64,000 nucleotides of DNA from NCBI GenBank assembly GCA_934133165.1, contig CAKPAW010000001.1, forward strand, positions 124,001-188,000. The letters run 5' to 3'. The notes beneath the pieces are model-generated. The model was not told where the DNA came from. It did not search any database and saw nothing but the letters and a program-made list of their open reading frames with translations. Shown piece by piece: positions 55,163 through 64,000 of the stretch. Position numbers and translations under genes: made by a program. Positions within the stretch are counted from its first letter, which is position 1. The number at the start of each line of letters is the position of its first letter. Source of the stretch: an uncultured Clostridia bacterium. GTDB lineage: Bacteria > Bacillota > Clostridia > TANB77 > CAG-508.

Positions 55163-56194
55163 TTAATCTTCTTTCTCTTGGTTCATTTCTATATATCCGC
55201 TTCTTATATGATTTACTATTGTTACAACTCCACTAAATATTACAAAGAAATAGAAGTTTATTCCTCTATTTAATAGTATTGCACTACTCATCATTGCACC
55301 TGGATATATATTTTTAAATATTTCTGTAAATGCTCCTTCTGTCACTCCTACTGCCCCAGGAGATGGTATTCCTGAAACTGTTGCAAATAGTACAGACTGC
55401 ATTGATGTAATCTCTAATATGTTTGCCTCATTCATTCCTAATGCTTTATATGTCCAAAATGTAACACTATAATAAGCAAAAAATTGTACAAGTGTTGTTA
55501 ATAAAATTTTTATCATAATTTTTTTATTTTGTTTTATATATACTGCACTTTCATGATATTGTTCTAATTCTTTTTCTAATTTTTCTTTTTTAGCATCTAT
55601 ATTTTTTACTCTAAAGAATTTTAATACTTTTTCTGCAAAGTGTACCATTCCTCTTGATAACCTTTTTGAAATGATCGCAATTAGTAGTAAAACTAATGCA
55701 GATAAATTTAGCAAAATCCCTACTATAAAAAATACTATTAATACTCCGTTTAAATATTGATAATTAAAACATAAACTTACTAATGCAAATCCTATTGTTA
55801 TGATCTGCATACTAGTTAAATTAAGTAATAATGCAAGTGTAGAATTTGAAACTGATATTTTATCTTTATGCATGTAATATATTTGCATCGGTTGACCACC
55901 ACTTGCTGCTGGTGTTATTGCACTAAAGAAAAATCCTATTAAAGCATATTTTAAGTTTTGAATAAATGTAGATTTTTCATTTAATATTTTTAAACTTCTT
56001 CCAATGTTTATTGTTTCACATGATATATATATAGCCATACATAGTATTCCTATAAATACATATTGTATTTTTACAGAACCTAAAATATTTAATATTTGTG
56101 TTATATCTTCACCTTTTAGTAATACTGCAAATGTTATTATTATAAGCAATATAAATAATATAAAATTTCTTATTAGCTTTCCGTTATTTTTCAT
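55163..56194 (-). CDS. Lysylphosphatidylglycerol synthase-type flippase domain protein
   Basis: 343 residues with about eight membrane helices and the UPF0104/LPG-synthase TM signature: F-F-F-S-A-I-T-P-A-A-S-G-G-Q-P near residue 90 and S-G-I-P-S-P-G-A-V-G-V-T-E-G-A-F near 285. No C-terminal aminoacyl-transferase domain, so it is the membrane half only, perhaps a lipid or glycan transporter. TAGGGG precedes the ATG. Divergent from yvcK. Confidence 0.82.
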   Translation of the reverse strand: MKNNGKLIRNFILFILLIIITFAVLLKGEDITQILNILGSVKIQYVFIGILCMAIYISCETINIGRSLKILNEKSTFIQNLKYALIGFFFSAITPAASGGQPMQIYYMHKDKISVSNSTLALLLNLTSMQIITIGFALVSLCFNYQYLNGVLIVFFIVGILLNLSALVLLLIAIISKRLSRGMVHFAEKVLKFFRVKNIDAKKEKLEKELEQYHESAVYIKQNKKIMIKILLTTLVQFFAYYSVTFWTYKALGMNEANILEITSMQSVLFATVSGIPSPGAVGVTEGAFTEIFKNIYPGAMMSSAILLNRGINFYFFVIFSGVVTIVNHIRSGYIEMNQEKED

Positions 56195-56379
56195 ACAAAA
56201 TCCCCTATTTTTTCATTGTTTTATAGTGTATCATAAAAATAAAAAAAAATATAGTTTTTTTATAAATTTTATTTAATATTGATATTTTTGTGATAATATA
56301 TTTTATAATAACAAAATAACTTTTTAAAATTATTTATTATTAATAACTTTGAACAATACAAGAAAGGAACGAATTTAAT

Positions 56380-57331
56380 ATGCAAAGAAAAAAAGTAGTT
56401 ATTTTAGGTGGCGGTACACGGAACTTCTAGTGTTTTAAGAGGTTTAAAATATTTTCCTATAGATATTACAGCAGTTATTACTGTTTCAGACAATGGAAGT
56501 AGCACAGGTAGACTTAGAAAGGAATTTTCAACTCCTGCAGTTGGAGATGTAAGACACGTTTTAAGTAGTCTTTCTACCTTACCCGATGAAATTAAAGATA
56601 TAATGGAATATAGACTTTCTACATATAGTGATTTAAATGGTCATGCACTTGGAAACTTAATTTTAACTTCACTTTTAAAAGAGACAAATAGTTTTAAAAC
56701 AAGTATTGAATATTTAAGTAAATTACTACATGTTGAGCACACTGTTCTTCCTCTTTCTGAAGATTGTTTAACTTTAATGGGTGAAACTATTGATGGAGAA
56801 ATTATTGAGGGTGAAGATAATATTCCAAAAGTAAATAAAGAATATAAAAGAATTTTTTATAAAGAAAATCCTCATGTATTTCCAGAAGTTTTTGATAAGA
56901 TTAAAGAAGCAGATTTAATTATTATTAGTATGGGTAGTTTATATACTTCTGTTATGCCTCACCTTATTTGTCCTGATGTAGTAGAAGCTATAAATAATTC
57001 AAAAGCTAAAGTAATGTATATTTGCAATGCTATGACACAACCGGGTGAAACAGACAATTTTACTGTAAATGACCATGTAAAAATAATTGAAAACTATTTG
57101 GGTAAAAATACTATTGATGTTGTTGTCGCTACAAATACGCAAATAAGTGATGAAGTTTTAGACAAATATGCTTCTGAAGAACAAAAGGACCCTGTTAGAA
57201 TAGATTATGAAAATATAATAAAACAAAATTACGAATTGTTAGAAGATGATTTATTGACAACTGCCGACGGAACAATAAGACATGATAGTTTAAAATTAAG
57301 TTCAATCATTTTTTCTTATTTGATGAGATAA
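56380..57331 (+). CDS. yvcK: Gluconeogenesis/cell-shape factor YvcK, +1 frameshift at CGG codon 14
   Basis: From the ATG at 56380 (GAAAGGAAC upstream) the zero frame reads V-V-I-L-G-G-G-T then CGG-AAC-TTC-TAG, only 16 codons. Skipping the C of CGG (56419) gives G-G-G-T-G-T-S-S-V-L-R-G-L, the YvcK nucleotide-binding motif, and continues with V-S-D-N-G-S-S-T-G-R-L-R and DVRHVLSSL to 57331 for 316 residues, the family length. YvcK binds UDP-GlcNAc and supports wall synthesis and growth on gluconeogenic sources. The usual rapZ-yvcK-whiA neighbours are absent. Programmed frameshift, error or pseudogene are the options. Confidence 0.87.
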
Positions 57332-57336
57332 AATCA

Positions 57337-57393
57337 AAAAAAGAAAAGAATTTAGTAAAAACCTTGTATTTTCACTAAATCCTTTTCTTTTTT
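57337..57393. terminator. Bidirectional terminator between yvcK and the gene at 57392
   Basis: AAAAGAAAAG plus ATTTAGT with complements ACTAAAT and CTTTTCTTTT, followed by T-runs on both strands. Confidence 0.75.
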
Positions 57394-57544
57394 AATTTTT
57401 TTCTTTTTTTACAATTAATGCTGGGCATTCCCGATAAGTAGTTGTCAAAGAAACTTTAAAACTATCCATTATACTATATATTTCATTTTGGTTTTCTGAA
57501 TACATGTATACGTAGTCATCATCTTTGTCCGCTATTTTTATCAT
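57392..57544 (-). CDS. Small acidic protein with an in-frame CGG codon near its end
   Basis: 50 residues: M-I-K-I-A-D-K-D-D-D-Y-V-Y-M-Y-S, then S-I-M-D-S-F-K-V-S-L-T-T-T-Y, CGG at codon 38 (57433-57431), then E-C-P-A-L-I-V-K-K-E-K-N. AGGAGGA lies seven bases before the ATG. Not recognised. Read in frame the CGG is Arg; a +1 shift would end after G-N-A-Q-H. Which is right is unknown. Convergent with yvcK and sharing its terminator. Confidence 0.6.
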   Translation of the reverse strand: MIKIADKDDDYVYMYSENQNEIYSIMDSFKVSLTTTYRECPALIVKKEKN

Positions 57545-57682
57545 TGCTCTTCCTCCTGTATTTTAACATATTCTAATTAAACATATGTTATTTTCTACTA
57601 ACTCCAACTTTTATTAGTATACTCTCTTTTTTGTAAAATTTCAAGTTTTAGGCATTTAAATTTTTAAGCCCGTCCCTAAAAT

Positions 57683-58483
57683 TTAAATTTTCCTTCTTAA
57701 ATATTCATATAAAATTACACCTGTTGCAACTGCTGCATTTAAACTTTCCGTTTTTCCAAGCATTGGTATTTTAACTTTTATATCTGCTAAATTCATTACT
57801 TCATTTGAAACTCCATTTGCTTCATTTCCAATTACTATTACTTTTTTGCTATAATCTATATCATAAATACTTTTATTTGTGTTTAAAGATGTTGCTGTTA
57901 TTTCGTATTTATGCTTTTTCATGTTTTTTAAAGTTTCTATAACATTATTACTTCTTACTATATTTACTCTATAAATCGCTCCCATTGTAGAACGAACTAC
58001 TTTTGGATTGTATGGATCTGCTGTTTTTTCTGAAAGAATAATTTGTGAAAGTCCAACACTATCTACAGTTCTTAATATTGTTCCTAAGTTTCCTGGGTCC
58101 TGAATGCCGTCTAAAACAACTATTACATCCTCATTATATGATATATTTTCTTCACTATTTTGCTTGTTTATTGTTGCTAATATCCCTTGTGGGTTAGTTA
58201 CATCTGTTAATGTATTAAATACTTTTTCTGTAACATACACACAATCTTCTTTGGCAATTTCATATAATAATTCTTTATCTATTGTTCCATTGTTTATGCA
58301 TTCTTCGCAAATTACAATTTTGTCTATATTAGCATTTTCTAAAATTGCTTCTTTTATCATTTTTATGCCTTCTACAATGAATTTATTTTCTTGATCTCTA
58401 TATTTCTTTTCTTTTAGTTTTTTTATGTTTTTAATTATTTCATTATCTTTACTTGTAATAACTTGCACTTTTCTCTTCTCCAT
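57683..58483 (-). CDS. SpoU-family (TrmH/RlmB-type) RNA 2'-O-methyltransferase
   Basis: 266 residues: an N-terminal substrate-binding domain (about 1-100, F-I-V-E-G-I-K-M-I-K-E-A) and a knotted SPOUT domain with V-V-L-D-G-I-Q-D-P-G-N-L-G-T-I-L-R-T, V-V-R-S-T-M-G-A-I and the cofactor site I-V-I-G-N-E-A-N-G-V-S, ending E-S-L-N-A-A-V-A. It uses S-adenosylmethionine on rRNA or tRNA; the target is not fixed. An ATG at 58483 is used, but a GTG at 58468 with GGAG upstream is also possible. Confidence 0.88.
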   Translation of the reverse strand: MEKRKVQVITSKDNEIIKNIKKLKEKKYRDQENKFIVEGIKMIKEAILENANIDKIVICEECINNGTIDKELLYEIAKEDCVYVTEKVFNTLTDVTNPQGILATINKQNSEENISYNEDVIVVLDGIQDPGNLGTILRTVDSVGLSQIILSEKTADPYNPKVVRSTMGAIYRVNIVRSNNVIETLKNMKKHKYEITATSLNTNKSIYDIDYSKKVIVIGNEANGVSNEVMNLADIKVKIPMLGKTESLNAAVATGVILYEYLRRKI

Positions 58484-58536
58484 TCTTTTTTATAATATCC
58501 AAAAAGTCAATCAAGCCTCTTTTGTTTTAAAAAGTA

Positions 58537-58564
58537 TTTACATTTTCTAGTAATGTGTTATAAT
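58537..58564 (+). promoter_or_regulatory. Sigma-A promoter of an orphan small RNA
   Basis: TTTACA and TATAAT with a 16-base spacer, in an intergenic region with no plus-strand gene downstream except the small RNA candidate. Confidence 0.65.
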
Positions 58565-58570
58565 AAAAAT

Positions 58571-58665
58571 AGAAGTAAGCAAAACCACATTGAAAATGTG
58601 GCTTTGTAATCTCATAGTTTGGAAAACCACGCCATGAAAGTCCAAATCAGATGGTGTGGTTTTTT
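58571..58665 (+). ncRNA. Candidate small RNA with two related hairpins
   Basis: About 95 bases from a good promoter to a terminator. Hairpin 1 is CCACAT-TGAA-AATGTGG; hairpin 2 is CCACGCCAT and ATGGTGTGG around a 15-base loop, ending TTTTTT. Both begin with AAAACCAC, a repeated motif. No open frame of note. It is not a tRNA or riboswitch that I recognise; no gene follows in the same direction for several kilobases. Confidence 0.55.
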
Positions 58666-58700
58666 GTTGCTTTTCTTCATTTTCTTTTAACTTTCCTTAT

Positions 58701-59015
58701 TTATATTAATTTATCAAAATTTCTTCTACTACTTAAAATTAGCCTAACTTGCATTGTATTATCTTTTATAGTATAGAATATAATATAGTTTTTTACATAA
58801 ATTCTATAATATGTATTTTTTCTTTTTCTACTAGAATTATATTTTTCAAAACTTTCAGGATATTCACTTCTCTTTTCTATTTCTTTAATTACTTCATTAT
58901 AAAAATTTTCTGCTGCAATTTTATTTTGAAGCTTATATATAAAATATTTTAAAATATTATTAAACTGTTTTATAAATGTATCTGTGTATTTTATCGTATA
59001 TTTATTATTCACCAT
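58701..59015 (-). CDS. RelE/ParE-family toxin
   Basis: 104 residues, the right size for the family, with a helical N-terminus and the C-terminal strand pattern Y-R-I-Y-V-K-N-Y-I-I-F-Y-T-I and V-R-L-I-L-S-S-R-R-N. RelE members cleave mRNA on the ribosome, while ParE members poison gyrase; the sequence does not decide. Its ATG overlaps the antitoxin stop by 11 bases, the standard arrangement. Confidence 0.8.
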   Translation of the reverse strand: MVNNKYTIKYTDTFIKQFNNILKYFIYKLQNKIAAENFYNEVIKEIEKRSEYPESFEKYNSSRKRKNTYYRIYVKNYIIFYTIKDNTMQVRLILSSRRNFDKLI

Positions 59016-59289
59016 CTAGTATCCTCCTAGTGATTTTTTTAAACTCGTCATGAGAATAATATTTTGTGTTTGGATCTTCTGCTTCTCTATCTGCTTCATC
59101 TAATGCATTTTCAATATATTCTTCATACTCTTTGTCACTTATCAATTTGGCATATTTTTCTAAACTCATAACAACCATTGAACCATAACCATTCTTTGTT
59201 AAGTAAACAGCTTCATCTTCCTTTAAAACTAATTCCTCTATCTCTGGATATTTATTTCTTAAGTCCGATACTGGTCTTATATTAATCAT
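59005..59289 (-). CDS. Phd/YefM-type antitoxin
   Basis: 94 residues: N-terminal I-R-P-V-S-D-L-R-N-K-Y and V-Y-L-T-K-N-G-Y-G-S-M-V-V-M-S form the Phd/YefM DNA-binding fold; the acidic C-terminal half should wrap the toxin. I use the ATG at 59289 after GAGGTGG; an extension to 59349 is unlikely. Together with the RelE/ParE gene it makes a type II module, expected to repress its own promoter. Confidence 0.8.
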   Translation of the reverse strand: MINIRPVSDLRNKYPEIEELVLKEDEAVYLTKNGYGSMVVMSLEKYAKLISDKEYEEYIENALDEADREAEDPNTKYYSHDEFKKITRRILDGE

Positions 59290-59386
59290 ATCTAATTCCC
59301 ACCTCACTTTTGTTATCATTATTTTATCATTATTTTGTATTTTTTTCAATAATTTATTTTTAATTGATTTTTACATTTTCAATTTA

Positions 59387-62300
59387 TTACTTTTCGTCGA
59401 CATTATTTGACATTAAAAATTCTTCAATCTCTTTTAGTTTTTCTTTCTCATTTTTGCCTTCTAACATCAATGTAATATAAGGTTCCATTCCTGGTGAAAA
59501 CTTAACTCTTCTATTATACTTCTTCACTAACATAGTTACTATATCAATATTAAACTTATTATTATCATATAAAAATACAACTCCATCTCTTTTTTGTGTA
59601 ATTTTTAATATGTTTGCATTTCTTCCTAAGTTTTTAATTCTTGCTATTTCTAATAGATTTTCAACTTCACTTGGCATTTGTCCATATCTATCTATTATTT
59701 CATCTGTAACATTTTGTATATCTTCCTCTGTTTTACATAGTGCTATGTCTTGATATACCTCAATTTTTTGACTACTATTCTCTATATACTCTTCAGGTAT
59801 ATAACATGATACTGCTAAATCTATTTGAATATCTTGTTCTTCCACTTCTTCAATTCCTTGCATTTGTTTTAAAACTTCATCTAATAGTTTGCAATATGTA
59901 TCATATCCTACTTGTTCCATATGACCATGTTGAATTTCTCCGTAGCATACTTCCTGCTCCTCTTATTTCTAGGTCACGCATAGCTATTTTGAAACCTGAA
60001 CCAAACTCGGTAAATTCTTTTATAGCTTTTAATCTTTTTTCTGCTACTTCTGTTAATAGTTTGTCTCTTTTGTACATAATATATGCATATGCTTGTTTAT
60101 CTGATCTTCCAACTCTACCTCTTATTTGATAAAGCTGTGCCAAACCTAGTCTATCTGCATTTTCTACAATTATAGTATTAGCATTTGGAATATCTATACC
60201 AGACTCTAAAATTGTAGTACATACAAGTACATCAACTTCGCCTTTTATAAAGCTCATCATTATTTCTTCTAGTTCATTACCTGTCATTTTTCCATGTGCA
60301 TATGCAACTCTTGCTTCAGGCACTAAGTTTTCAATTTGAATTGCTTTACTCTCTATTCCTTCAACTTTGTTGTACAGATAAAATACTTGACCTTTTCTTT
60401 CTAGTTCCTTTGTAATTGCTTCTTTTATAATTTCCTCATCATATTCTAATACATAAGTTTGAACAGGTCTTCTGTTTTGTGGTGGTTCATATATAACAGA
60501 CATATCTCTAACCCCAACAATAGACATATGAAGTGTTCTAGGAATTGGTGTTGCTGTCATAGTTAGTACATCTATACTAGCCTTATATTGTTTTATTTTT
60601 TCTTTGTCTTTAACTCCAAAACGATGCTCTTCATCTATTATTAGCAATCCTAAATCTTTAAATTCTACATCTTTACTCAAGATTCTGTGAGTTCCTATTA
60701 CAACATCAACCTCACCTATTTTAAGCTTTCTTATTACTTCGTCTTGTTCTTTCTTAGTTCTAAAACGATTTAATAATTCTACTCTTATTGCAAAGTCTTC
60801 CATTCTTTGTTTAAAACTTTCATATTGTTGATTTGCCAAAACTGTAGTTGGAACCAAATATGCTACTTGTTTTTGATCCATAACAGCCTTAAACGCCGCA
60901 CGTATTGCAACTTCAGTTTTTCCATATCCAACATCTCCACAAAGAAGTCTATCCATAGGTCTTGGCTGTTCCATGTCTTTTTTAGTTTCTTCTATGCAAC
61001 GAAGTTGGTCTTCTGTTTCTGCATATGGAAAGCTATCTTCAAATTGTTTTTGCCATTCGTTATCTTTTGAAAAAGCAAATCCTTTAATTTTTTGTCTTTT
61101 AGCATATAATTCCATAAGTTCTTTTGCAACTTCTTGTAAGTTTCTTTTAACCTTTTGCTTTGTATTTTCCCACTCTTTACTTCCAAGTTTATTAATTTTA
61201 GGTACTGCTTCTCCACCACCAATGTATTTTCTAATACTATCTAAATCATTAGTTGGAATATAAAGCATATCATCATTACGATAACGTATTTTTATATAAT
61301 CTTTTATAATTCCATCTGCTTTTAAAGTATTTACTCCTACAAACTGACCAATACCATGGCTTTTGTGAACAACATAATCGCCAATTTTCAAATCAGCAAA
61401 AACAACCTTTTCACCTTGTTTAAAGCTACTAGAAAGCTTTCTTTTCTTCTTAATAGAAGGAGTAAACAATTCATCTCCTGCAATAACAATCAAATTCAAG
61501 TCATAACACTCAAATCCAGAAGACAAACTTCCCTCTGCCACCATTACCATTGGGGACGTTTCCTTTTGGTTAATCTGTCCCTTTTGGAGCACTTGTTCTA
61601 ATAAATTTCTACTATATGGAATCTCCTTTTCTTGCAATAATTTGATAAATTTATCTGTTTCCTCTTTATTCCCTGCTAGAACTACAACTTCTTTTTTGTC
61701 ATTTAATGCCTTTATTAAATCTCCAATTAATATTTCTATTTCACTTTTATAATACTTTACGTCTCTATAATTAAAATTGTATTTTGTATTTGATATATTT
61801 TTAGCACCTAAATCTTGTTTTTCTAAATATACTACTTGTTTATCTTCGCTTACATAGTCTATTAGTTCAATATTTAATATTGACTGAGGTACATATTTTT
61901 CTTTTTCTACTAATGCTTTTATTAAATTTTTATTTTCTATTAAAATATTATCTTCTCTTTGCTTTATTTTAGATAATTCATCAAATAGAATAACAAAATC
62001 TTTTTCTAAATAATCTAAAAATGTTTCTGTTTTATCATAAAAGCTATTAAAATATTTATCTATTTTACTAATATAATCTCCAGATTCTATTAATTCTATG
62101 TCTTTATTTATAATTTCTTCTATCTTATTTCTATAATCACCTTTTGCTTTTACTTTATCTATATATTCATTATTATTTTGGATTTTTGAAACTATATTTT
62201 TTAGTTCATCTTCTAATATAAATTCATGTGCTGGCATTATTTCTATTTTGTCTAACATCTCATTTGAACGTTGTGATGAAATGCTAAAATTCCTGATAGA

Positions 62301-62906
62301 ATCTACTTCATCTCCCCAAAGTTCAATACGTACACCTTTTGTTTCTGTAAGTGACACATCTATTATATCTCCACGCACGCTAAATTGACCCTTTCCTTCG
62401 ATTAGGTCATTTCTTTCATATCCTAGTAAAATTAAATTTTGTTTAACTTCTTCTAAAGAATATCTTTTTCCTACCTTAAATTCTAAACAATTTTTATACA
62501 AACTTGATTTTGTAATCATTTTTTGCATTAAAGCTTCTACTGTTGTTACAACTATTTTAGCCTTCTTCTTTTGAATTTTATTTAGCACTTCTATTCTTTC
62601 ATATGGTAAGTCTTTGCTTTCTGCAATATAGTCATAACTTGCAATTTCTCTTTTAGGGAAATATAACACTTCTTCAAATTCATTTGTAAAATAGCTTAAG
62701 TCTTTTACTATTTTTCTTGCCTCTATTTCATTGTATGTGACAATACAAATTGGTCTATTTAAGCTTTGTTTTGTGCTATATGCAAATTGAATCTTCCCAA
62801 CGTCTGATAAGCCCGATATTGTTATCGGGCTATTTTTTTCTTCTATTCCTTGTATATATTGTTTGAATTTTTGGAGTTCTTGTAGCTTTGATATAATAGT
62901 ATTCAT
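59387..62906 (-). CDS. mfd: Transcription-repair coupling factor Mfd, +1 frameshift at CGG codon 989
   Basis: Mfd removes stalled RNA polymerase and recruits UvrA. Domains in order: UvrB-like region (about 1-480), RNAP-interacting domain (V-V-H-K-S-H-G-I-G, about 500), SF2 translocase with GDVGYGKTEVA, D-E-E-H-R-F-G and G-R-V-G-R-S, then the C-terminal UvrA-gating domain. After G-A-G-S-M-L the zero frame gives CGG (59942) and stops 13 codons later. Dropping the C restores L-G-E-I-Q-H-G-H-M-E-Q-V-G-Y-D and runs to 59387, 1172 residues, the normal length. AGGAG precedes the ATG. The break removes only the C-terminal domain, so an unshifted product would be a truncated motor. Confidence 0.9.
61552..61586. 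repeat. GGGAC-type repeat remnant inside mfd
   Basis: GGGGACGTTTCC and GGTTAATCTGTCCC within the coding region. On the mfd strand it codes Q-K-G-Q-I-N-Q-K-E-T-S-P in the low-conservation region near residue 445, in frame. Confidence 0.55.
62810..62838 (+). other. Strong hairpin inside the mfd 5' coding region
   Basis: AGCCCGATA-TTGT-TATCGGGCT then TATTTTTTT, a terminator-like element on the plus strand, about 75-100 bases inside mfd. It codes S-P-I-T-I-S-G-L near residue 28 on the minus strand. It could stop antisense transcription. Confidence 0.4.
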
Positions 62907-62961
62907 TGTAAGTATCTCCTAAATTTTGTTTTGTATATTATATCTCATTTCAAAGAAAAAT

Positions 62962-62997
62962 AAAAGTATTTAAACTTATTTTGTTCAAATACTTTAT
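62962..62997 (-). terminator. Terminator after prepilin-like gene 3
   Basis: AAAGTATTT and AAATACTTT stem about a dozen bases past the stop. Confidence 0.65.
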
Positions 62998-63008
62998 ATA
63001 TCTTTTAT

Positions 63009-64000
63009 TTAATATATGCAATAAATATTTCCTGTTATAGTTAAATTTGCTATTCCTGTATCATGGTTAGAATCTGTCCATCTAGAGCCTGTACAACCAG
63101 ACAATATTAAAACATTATTTGTATAAGAAACAGAAGGATTTATTGTACATGTATAAGTTCCAGAATTATATCTTCCATTATAGGTAGGCTGCGCATATGC
63201 AGATGTTACTACAAAATAAAAATTATCTTTTGTTAACGTTTTTCCCTTTATAGTATATTCTGCATTATAAGACGAAACTCCCGTTGCAACAACCACAACA
63301 TTTGATTGCGTTTCTAATATACCTGTAATTAAATTTCCATTAACCCATGCCGTTTTTCCTTCTGCTATATCACCTTCTGTCGCTGTTCCTGGGTTATCAA
63401 AAAATTTGTCATATTCTTTCTTTAAATTATCATATTTACTATTTAAATCTGCTATTTGTGTTTCTAATGTTTTATTTTTATCTTGCTCTGCTTTTAAACT
63501 ATCTTCTAATGTCTTCTTTTCATTTTCTAATGTTGTTATTTGATTTCTTAAATCAGTTAATACTTCACTATTTCCTAAATTTACTTTTTCTAATTCATCA
63601 TATTTTTCTTGTAACTCTTTCAATTCTTTTTCTAGCAATTCTATTTGTTTTTTCTTATTACTATAACTTCCTGATGTAGAAAGTGTTCCATACCATATCT
63701 CTTTTAAACTTATTTCATAATTGTCATCTTTCGTTAATATTGTATCTTTATCTTCTTGTAAAGTTCCATATTTTGATACTATATCATTTAATTGTTCTTC
63801 TTCTAAATTTTCATTTCTTATTATTGCATCTGTTTCTGCAGCTGCTAATTCTAATGATATTTTTTCTTTTATTTCTGCTATTTTTTGTTGTTTTTTAGCC
63901 TCTTGTGCTTTTGTTATTAATCCATTTTTTCCTAATAATAAATTAATGCTTATCCCTGCTAAAATTATTAATACTATTATTGTTACTACTAATGCAACTA
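63009..64000 (-). CDS. Prepilin-like protein 3 with coiled coil (N-terminus off the window)
   Basis: At least 330 residues; the frame is open to the right edge, with no stop. The visible start is L-V-A-L-V-V-T-I-I-V-L, the same membrane helix as in the proteins at 22046 and 36990 and nearly identical at DNA level. It then has L-L-L-G-K-N-G-L-I-T, a coiled coil (E-L-L-E-K-E-L-K-E-L region, about 60 residues), the E-G-K-T-A-W-V-N-G module, and a beta-rich C-terminus with Cys-Thr-Gly near the end. The coiled coil is specific to this copy. A shorter in-frame start at 63638 would lose the anchor and is rejected. Confidence 0.75.
   Translation of the reverse strand, partial: VALVVTIIVLIILAGISINLLLGKNGLITKAQEAKKQQKIAEIKEKISLELAAAETDAIIRNENLEEEQLNDIVSKYGTLQEDKDTILTKDDNYEISLKEIWYGTLSTSGSYSNKKKQIELLEKELKELQEKYDELEKVNLGNSEVLTDLRNQITTLENEKKTLEDSLKAEQDKNKTLETQIADLNSKYDNLKKEYDKFFDNPGTATEGDIAEGKTAWVNGNLITGILETQSNVVVVATGVSSYNAEYTIKGKTLTKDNFYFVVTSAYAQPTYNGRYNSGTYTCTINPSVSYTNNVLILSGCTGSRWTDSNHDTGIANLTITGNIYCIY

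Noticed and set aside
59901..59920. The two frames of mfd as two overlapping genes
   Set aside because: The overlap has no ribosome site and the second frame begins in the middle of a conserved Mfd motif; one gene with a frameshift explains both.

Overview
This window looks like a chromosome segment of an uncultured, spore-forming, low-GC Clostridia bacterium of the gut type. Evidence: very AT-rich codon use, AGGAGG-type ribosome sites, Veg, YabG, YunB and a SPOCS-LysM protein, SepF and DivIVA, PcsB/CwlO-like hydrolases beside FtsEX, and many prepilin-like surface proteins. Nearly all genes are on the minus strand. I see no phage, no insertion sequence and no CRISPR array.

Layout. 1-5 kb: start of cmk, an ATPase with an Asp23-like tail, two glycosyltransferases and a plus-strand VbhA-like antitoxin/Fic pair. 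5-8.4 kb: pnp, rpsO and a small unknown gene. 8.6-9.8 kb: an L,D-transpeptidase. 9.9-11.5 kb: plus-strand tRNA-Val, tRNA-Asp and tRNA-Phe, then rplM-rpsI. 11.5-16.3 kb: a transglutaminase-fold candidate and the sporulation block yunB, SPOCS-LysM, veg, yabG. 16.4-21.7 kb: a cell-envelope block of S41 protease, two M23 coiled-coil hydrolases and ftsX-ftsE. 22-28 kb: a prepilin-like protein, split transketolase, a third M23 peptidase, GtrA, tRNA-Trp, a pseudopilin, divIVA and sepF. 28-37 kb: HlyD-like protein, miaA, mutL, two tiny Cys-rich proteins, a YhiN-type flavoprotein, a nucleosidase and YnbB. 37-48 kb: a second prepilin-like protein, a two-OB-fold SSB-like protein, deacetylases, small spore or envelope proteins, half-size TSUP transporters, cysteine desulfurase and MurT/GatD. 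48-51 kb: an 851-residue prepilin-anchored surface protein. 51-64 kb: a Def-MnmA fusion, aspS, yvcK, an rRNA methyltransferase, an orphan small RNA, a RelE/ParE-type toxin-antitoxin pair, mfd, and a third copy of the prepilin-like module running off the right end.

The most striking signal is translational. Four unrelated conserved genes (yabG, yhiN-type, yvcK, mfd) are each interrupted by one +1 frameshift, and in every case the zero-frame codon at the break is CGG. Dropping its C makes the next codon GGA or GGT and restores a conserved glycine and the full family length. A manual scan of all other genes found only two further in-frame CGG codons, both in small genes of unknown function. This suggests that CGG (or the quadruplet CGGN) acts as a +1 frameshift signal in this lineage. 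A systematic sequencing artefact is the main alternative.

Other unusual features are a GatD homologue lacking both glutaminase catalytic residues beside an intact MurT, a fused peptide deformylase-MnmA, a family of prepilin-like proteins with near-identical N-terminal modules and unrelated C-termini, a VbhA-like antitoxin without its expected inhibitory glutamate, and GGGAC-type repeat remnants absorbed into the coding sequences of mfd and the nucleosidase.
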